NCBI GenBank assembly: GCA_030600745.1
Contig: JAUVLL010000088.1
Location: forward strand, 1-9,745
From: Spirochaetaceae bacterium
GTDB taxonomy: Bacteria > Spirochaetota > Spirochaetia > B11-G9
Reading direction: 5' to 3'
Length of the DNA stretch: 9,745 nucleotides
In this document: positions 5,274-9,745 of the stretch, in pieces
Numbering within the stretch: position 1 is the stretch's first letter
Layout of the letters: each line of letters starts with the position of its first letter
Translations under genes and position numbers: made by a program
Notes under the pieces: generated by a model
What the model was told of the DNA's origin: nothing
Database searches by the model: none
Seen by the model: only the letters and a program-made list of their open reading frames with translations

Positions 5274-7813
5274 TGTCAATTAAGGATATTCTGAATAAGT
5301 CATATCAGGCGATAGCTAACAGGGATTATGAAACAGCAGAGAAGCTGGCTCTTGAACTGATAAATCTTGATCCTGGAATATCAGGATCATATCTCCTTTT
5401 AGGAAACATCTATACAAAAACAGAACAAAACAATAAAGCAATAGTAAACTTTAAAAAATCTATTGAACTCAACAATGATAATCCTGAAGCATATAACAAT
5501 ATTGCTGTAATATATAGAAGAACAGGAAACCTGTCTTCATCATTGTCTGCAATCAAGAAAGCATATGTTCTGGCTCCGGAGCGCCCTGATATCTGTTATA
5601 ATATAGCTAATCTCTATAAAGAAACGGGAGATTTTGACAATGCAGTTCTTTATTACAAAAAGTCCCTAAAGTTCAAGCCCGATTTTACAGTTGTTTATAA
5701 TAACATTGGAACTCTCTATGATGAAAATAATGATTTCGAATCTGCAATAACCTGGTATAAAAAGGGTCTGGAAATAGATCCGAATCATCCAACTCTCCAC
5801 TATAATATTGGTGTAATTCTGGAATCTGAGGGCAAGCTTGAGGAGGCTCTTAGTGAATACAGGAGAGCACTTAAAAGTAAACCGGGATGGGTTGATGGAA
5901 TGAATAATCTGGGTATTACACTCCAAAAACTTGGGAATCATGATGAAGCATTAAATGCATTTAAGAATATATTGAAAGTAGATCCTGACAATGTACTGAG
6001 TCATAATAATATTGGTGTTGTTCTGACAAATCTGGGAAGATTTGAAGAAGCAGGGGAGCATCTTTCCAGAGCTTTGGAAATTGATCCTGGTTATTTTAAT
6101 GCCTCTCTTAATCTTTCAAAAATTAAAGAAGAACAGGGAGAAAAAGAGGAAGCAGCGGCAACTCTTAGAATACTTCATAAAAGGGATGAAAAGAATACTG
6201 AAGTTCTTCTGAGGCTTGGGAAAATCCTAATGGATAAAGGCTCTCTTTCTGAAGCGTCAAAATATATCAGGAGTCTTCTGACAATAACTCCGGACAGTTC
6301 CAGCGGATACCTGCTTCTTGGATTGTTAAATTTAAGATCTGGGAAAAAGAAAAGAGCGTACTCCTGTTTTAACCGCTCAATTGCGCTGAATCCAACCAAT
6401 TATGAAGCACTTTATCAAAGAGCTCTGATGCTGCGGGATATGGAGGAGTTTGATAAAAGTGTTTCTGATCTTGGCGCGATTTTAGAAGATAACCCTAAAT
6501 CCTATGAATCAAGATTTCTTCTGGGGGAACTCTATCTCAAACAGAAGCTGTACAAACAGGCGTTGGCACTTTTTCTGGAACTTTTTGAAGAGAATAAAAA
6601 TAACAAAGAGGTTTTAACAGCACTCATTGAAACCTATAAAAATATGGGAGATAGAGATTCTGCAATAAAGACTGCCGAAAGCCTTCTTTCTTTACATGGG
6701 GACTCAGAGGGATCCGATTCATTAAATCAAATGGGGACAACCTTCAATGTTTATGATGAGATGCTGGACGAATATGCTGAAGAATATGAGAATCTATGGA
6801 ACCGAAATCTGGAGGCATTTATTTTACAAACCAGTGAGCCAATGGAGGAGGATAGAGGGAAAGAGGAAGAAAGTATTATTGTTGAAACCATACCGGAATT
6901 TGATAACGAAATTGTTCCAATTATTGATATAGGAGGTATTGAACCTGTTATTGAAGTAAATGAAATTGAAGAAATATTAAGTTTGTCAGAATTGGAAGAG
7001 GAGCTTGATCTACCGGAAGAAGTAGAAATGGAGATGGAACGGGAACTTCAGCAACTTCGTGAAACAGCCCGGAAAGAGAGAGAGGAAGCAAATGCGAATC
7101 AGGTTAACTCGCAGAATGGGCAGGGACAGCCTGCTGTTCAGTATATTCCAGTACCATTTCCACAGGTACAAAGTCCCTCATATCCTCCGGTTCAGCAGCA
7201 GCCTTCAGTACAGCAATATTATCCGATTCGGCAACAGCCTCCAGACCGGCAGCCTGTTATCCAGCAGGTACCTGTATATATGCAGTCACCTCCGCCTCCT
7301 CCGTCAACAGCCCCCACAATCAAAGAATCAACGATCAATATGCAGTCACCTCCGCCTTCTCCGTCTCAAATTATACCATCATCTCCAGTACAACGGGAAG
7401 AACCAGTCATTCCTGAACCTCCGACCCCTGATCCTGTAGAGGATGTCGAAGAGAAAGAAGAACATCCGGAAGAGAAAGAGTCAAATCCTGCAAATCTTCT
7501 TGGATACCTTGAAAATTTAACACAGTTTCTTCCTGAAGAAAAGCGTCTCAGTTTTGAGTCCAGTGATATGCACCTGAAACTTGAAACTTTAAAAGCAAAA
7601 ATAAGTGGTAGGGAAAGTTTTTCCAATAAGATAGATAAACAACATAATAGCAAACCCGAACCTGGTAATATTGAAATTACAACAGATAAAGTAGAAAATA
7701 CGTTTAGTTATATAGACAAACTTTCAACTTTTCTTCCGGATAAATCGATTAGTACTGCCATGAAGGGGAGAATCCAGTATATACTGGAGGCTATGAGAAA
7801 TAATAATGGATAA
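5273..7813 (+). CDS. Large TPR-repeat scaffold protein with proline/glutamine-rich linker
   Basis: The product has 846 residues. Residues 1 to ~478 are about 14 tandem TPR repeats, shown by the 34-residue rhythm of A/G-x-x-Y/L-x-x-x-G...A-x-x-x-Y/F-x-K-A/S-L-x-x-x-P (NNIGTLYDENNDFESAITWYKKGLEIDP is one unit with its neighbours). Residues ~490-600 are very acidic, with a possible coiled coil at 575-605 (EEVEMEMERELQQL). Residues ~610-720 are rich in P and Q, with a repeated MQSPPP-x-PS motif. The C-terminus holds two copies of a short module (741-779 and 809-843) containing Y-I/L-E/D-x-L-S/T-x-FLP. There is no signal peptide or membrane segment, so it is probably a cytoplasmic protein-protein scaffold. 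Its start overlaps the upstream stop by 1 nt and its end overlaps the HDOD start by 8 nt. No exact function can be given. Confidence 0.85.
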   Translation: MSIKDILNKSYQAIANRDYETAEKLALELINLDPGISGSYLLLGNIYTKTEQNNKAIVNFKKSIELNNDNPEAYNNIAVIYRRTGNLSSSLSAIKKAYVLAPERPDICYNIANLYKETGDFDNAVLYYKKSLKFKPDFTVVYNNIGTLYDENNDFESAITWYKKGLEIDPNHPTLHYNIGVILESEGKLEEALSEYRRALKSKPGWVDGMNNLGITLQKLGNHDEALNAFKNILKVDPDNVLSHNNIGVVLTNLGRFEEAGEHLSRALEIDPGYFNASLNLSKIKEEQGEKEEAAATLRILHKRDEKNTEVLLRLGKILMDKGSLSEASKYIRSLLTITPDSSSGYLLLGLLNLRSGKKKRAYSCFNRSIALNPTNYEALYQRALMLRDMEEFDKSVSDLGAILEDNPKSYESRFLLGELYLKQKLYKQALALFLELFEENKNNKEVLTALIETYKNMGDRDSAIKTAESLLSLHGDSEGSDSLNQMGTTFNVYDEMLDEYAEEYENLWNRNLEAFILQTSEPMEEDRGKEEESIIVETIPEFDNEIVPIIDIGGIEPVIEVNEIEEILSLSELEEELDLPEEVEMEMERELQQLRETARKEREEANANQVNSQNGQGQPAVQYIPVPFPQVQSPSYPPVQQQPSVQQYYPIRQQPPDRQPVIQQVPVYMQSPPPPPSTAPTIKESTINMQSPPPSPSQIIPSSPVQREEPVIPEPPTPDPVEDVEEKEEHPEEKESNPANLLGYLENLTQFLPEEKRLSFESSDMHLKLETLKAKISGRESFSNKIDKQHNSKPEPGNIEITTDKVENTFSYIDKLSTFLPDKSISTAMKGRIQYILEAMRNNNG
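7278..7365 (+). repeat. 28-bp direct repeat, period 60 bp, in the proline-rich linker
   Basis: Bases 7278-7305 and 7338-7365 are identical except at 7298/7358 (C/T). They encode the two MQSPPP segments exactly 20 codons apart. This probably reflects recent in-frame duplication or conversion in a flexible linker, and could vary in copy number between strains. Confidence 0.85.
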
Positions 7814-8675
7814 AGAAAACAGATTAAAACAGATAGCCGGTTATATAAACAAAATGCCAAGCCTTCCTATCTCTGTTACTAAAGTTATAGAGATATGTAA
7901 TGATCCCAGAACATCACCAGCTGATTTAAATCGTGTTATTAGAGTAGATCCTGTTCTTATGGGAAATGTTATGAAGCTGATTAATTCAGCATACTATGGT
8001 TTGTCTGATCAGGTAACATCTCTTGTTCGTGCTATAATAATGCTTGGAATCAATACAGTAAAAAACTTATCATTATCCACAGCTATTCTTGGTACATTGA
8101 GCACAAAAGATCAGTTTCAGGCTCTCAATATGGATGGTTTCTGGAGACATTCCCTTTGTGTAGGAGCTGCTGCAAAGCTTATTGCAAGACATATTAAAGT
8201 GGATCAAAGAAATCTGGAAAGCTATTTTATAGCAGGTCTTCTGCATGACATTGGGAAGATACCTCTGAATAATAAATTGCCGGGGGAATATCTTCAGGCG
8301 ATAAGTATATCTGACAGGAAGCATCAGTCTTTGGTAAAAAGTGAAACAGAAGCAATGGAAATTAATCATACAGAATCAGGTCACCTTATTGTTCATTCAT
8401 GGAAGCTGGGTGAGGAAATAAAGGATGCTGTAGTTTATCATCATTCTCCTGAAAGTTATGAGGGAAAAAACAAAGAGATTGTTTATGCAATTGCAGCTGC
8501 AAATTATTTTTCAAATTATTTTGAGATAGGTTTCTCAGGTGACAGATATCCTGAAAAACCACAGGAGTTTATTTTTACTGAACTTGGTGTTACAGTAGAT
8601 TGGTTTGAAGGGATTGAGGAGACTGTTAACGAGGAAATTAATAAGGCAAAAATATTCCTTAATATGAAAAAATAG
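7806..8675 (+). CDS. HDOD domain signalling protein with partly conserved HD motif
   Basis: The product has 289 residues. Residues ~8-205 form an HDOD domain: LPISVTKVIEICNDPRTSPADLNRVIRVDP, then VMKLINSAYYG, then VRAIIMLGINTVKNL. These are the helices shared by HDOD proteins, which regulate gene expression, chemotaxis or cell cycle in bacteria and usually lack activity. Here, unusually, several HD-phosphohydrolase ligands remain: H115 (WRHS), H147-D148 (LLHDIGK), H193 (SGHLI) and H212/H213 (YHHSPE). The final aspartate position appears as N233 (AIAAANYF). Enzymatic activity is therefore possible but doubtful. ATG 7806 overlaps the TPR stop (ATGGATAA), with GAGA 7 nt upstream, which suggests coupling. 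It is cytoplasmic, with no receiver domain or membrane segment of its own, so input must come from a partner, perhaps the TPR protein. Confidence 0.88.
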   Translation: MDKENRLKQIAGYINKMPSLPISVTKVIEICNDPRTSPADLNRVIRVDPVLMGNVMKLINSAYYGLSDQVTSLVRAIIMLGINTVKNLSLSTAILGTLSTKDQFQALNMDGFWRHSLCVGAAAKLIARHIKVDQRNLESYFIAGLLHDIGKIPLNNKLPGEYLQAISISDRKHQSLVKSETEAMEINHTESGHLIVHSWKLGEEIKDAVVYHHSPESYEGKNKEIVYAIAAANYFSNYFEIGFSGDRYPEKPQEFIFTELGVTVDWFEGIEETVNEEINKAKIFLNMKK

Positions 8676-8684
8676 GATTCTGAT

Positions 8685-9608
8685 ATGACAAAAATTAAAT
8701 TTTGGGGAGTACGTGGATCAACTCCATGTCCGGGACCTGACACTGTGAAATTTGGGGGTAATACTGCCTGTATTGAACTTAGATTCGGTGAGGAAAACCG
8801 ATTAGTAATAATTGATGCCGGCTCAGGGATAAGAGCCCTTGGAGATTATATAATGAAAAATGATCTTCCAAAAGGTCCGTTAAAGATAGATATTTTTATT
8901 ACTCATACTCACTGGGACCATATTATGGGGTTCCCTTTTTTTACACCTATATACATACCTGGAACAGAGATAAATATCTATGGCCCTGTAACATATGAGG
9001 ATGAGGGTCTTGATGAGATTATCGGAAGCCAGTTAAGGTATAGATATTTTCCAATAAAACAAAGTGAACTTTCGGCCAGTATTAATTATTATCCCTTAAA
9101 AGAATTAACAATGGATCTTGGTGATGGTCTGTTTGTAACTACAAAATACCTTAACCATCCGGTGCTCTGTCTTGGATACCGTTTTGAATATAAAGCAAAA
9201 ACATTCTGTACAGCATATGATACCGAACCCTTTTTAAATCTGTTTCCAACTGATCCTGAGGATCCCGGTTACGATGAAGATGCAGCTGAAGAAGGCGAAA
9301 CTGTTGCAAAAGAACAGAATGAAAGAATAATTCAGTTCTACAGAGGTGCAGATGTTCTTGTCCATGACAGTCAGTATACCAATAAAGAATATAGAGATGG
9401 GAAAATGGGATGGGGTCATACTCCATTTGAGCTTGCAATAAATTCTGCTCATAAGGCGGGAGTGAAGAATTTATTTTTCTTTCATCATGATCCCTTGCGG
9501 ACAGATGAACAATTGAAAAAACTTCTTGAAGTATATAAGGGTAAAATTGCAGGAAAGAGTAATATAAAGCTTGATCTGGCCCGGGAAGGTCTTGAGATAG
9601 AGATATAG
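8685..9608 (+). CDS. MBL-fold metallohydrolase (COG1235/PhnP-like)
   Basis: The product has 307 residues. It opens with IKFWGVRGSTPCPG and GGNTACIEL, the usual start of this branch of the metallo-beta-lactamase superfamily. Metal ligands are H74-x-H76-x-D78-H79 (THTHWDH), H158 (LNHPV), D179 (AYDTE), and one of H267/H268 (FFHHDP). H227-D228 (LVHDSQY) and H245 (GWGHT) are further conserved positions. Related enzymes cleave phosphodiester or cyclic-nucleotide bonds, but the substrate here cannot be read from sequence. There is no signal peptide, so it is cytoplasmic. ATG 8685 lies 9 nt after the HDOD stop with AGGA 7 nt upstream. An acidic insert (~190-206, DPEDPGYDEDAAEEGE) precedes the C-terminal half and is probably a surface loop. 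Adjacency to an HDOD gene suggests a shared signalling role, which is an inference. Confidence 0.9.
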   Translation: MTKIKFWGVRGSTPCPGPDTVKFGGNTACIELRFGEENRLVIIDAGSGIRALGDYIMKNDLPKGPLKIDIFITHTHWDHIMGFPFFTPIYIPGTEINIYGPVTYEDEGLDEIIGSQLRYRYFPIKQSELSASINYYPLKELTMDLGDGLFVTTKYLNHPVLCLGYRFEYKAKTFCTAYDTEPFLNLFPTDPEDPGYDEDAAEEGETVAKEQNERIIQFYRGADVLVHDSQYTNKEYRDGKMGWGHTPFELAINSAHKAGVKNLFFFHHDPLRTDEQLKKLLEVYKGKIAGKSNIKLDLAREGLEIEI

Positions 9609-9610
9609 GT

Positions 9611-9745
9611 TTGAACAAACAATCAGAAAAAATTAAACAGTTCCAAAACGACCCTGTTTATTCTTCACTTTCTTCAGAAAATAAAGAATTTATCAGTTTA
9701 AAATCAGAGGAATTCGGATTTTCGTTTCAGGAACTCAAACAGATT
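9611..9745 (+). CDS. Start of a further operon gene, cut by the window end
   Basis: From TTG 9611, 45 codons are open to the window edge (LNKQSEKIKQFQNDPVYSSL at the start), beginning 2 nt after the MBL stop. AGG (9607-9609) lies just upstream, close to the start; no ATG is available in this stretch, so TTG is the likely initiator. The fragment is hydrophilic and helical, with no signal peptide. It is too short to name. I had a faint impression of the N-terminus of a radical-SAM, photolyase-like family but cannot support it. Confidence 0.6.
   Translation, partial: MNKQSEKIKQFQNDPVYSSLSSENKEFISLKSEEFGFSFQELKQI

Noticed and set aside
9151..9618. Antisense 155-codon frame over the MBL gene
   Set aside because: It lies opposite a well-conserved gene, has low-complexity composition and no ribosome binding site, so it is a shadow of the real coding frame.

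Overview
The window reads as AT-rich chromosomal DNA of a spirochaete (phylum Spirochaetota, Treponema/Spirochaeta-like). This is an inference from protein style: a large TPR protein, an HDOD protein, a LamG/FN3 envelope protein, and remains of an integron-type integrase, which are known in Treponema. No taxonomic marker gene is present.

Layout. (1) Bases 1-730 hold a wrecked tyrosine-recombinase locus. The N-terminal domain of an integron integrase (IntI-like, 182-~367) and its last ~20 codons (667-729, ending in the typical IYTH...VKSPLD tail) are separated by about 300 bp. That stretch carries the C-terminal catalytic part of an unrelated Xer-like recombinase (360-638) followed by a perfect 30-bp palindrome (641-670). 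The three pieces lie in three different frames. (2) Bases 843-1726 hold a decayed iron/phosphonate-type ABC importer locus. A good sigma-54-type promoter and a perfect ribosome binding site precede a solute-binding-protein gene that is stopped at codon 4, internally deleted, and frameshifted by 2 bp. It then runs into a fragment of the permease gene. (3) Bases 1695-1922, on the minus strand, look like a small-RNA gene. A TTGACA promoter overlaps the uvrC stop codon, about 190 nt of strongly folded RNA follow, and the unit ends in a hairpin terminator with eight U. The RNA contains a 22-codon ORF behind a perfect AGGAGG.

(4) uvrC (1919-3727, minus) is intact and encodes the endonuclease subunit of nucleotide excision repair. 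(5) Divergent from it, starting about 47 bp away, is a tight plus-strand run: a secreted LamG/FN3 protein (3774-5273), an 846-residue TPR protein (5273-7813), an HDOD protein (7806-8675), an MBL-fold metallohydrolase (8685-9608), and the start of another gene (9611 to the window end). Stops and starts overlap or lie within 9 nt, so this is almost certainly one operon. It mixes envelope, scaffold, signalling and hydrolase proteins with no single obvious pathway.

The left 1.7 kb is thus a graveyard of mobile and transport genes, and the right 7.8 kb is intact core-like sequence. The most interesting signals are the candidate structured RNA beside uvrC, the integrase-in-integrase wreck with its palindrome, and the duplicated C-terminal module of the TPR protein.
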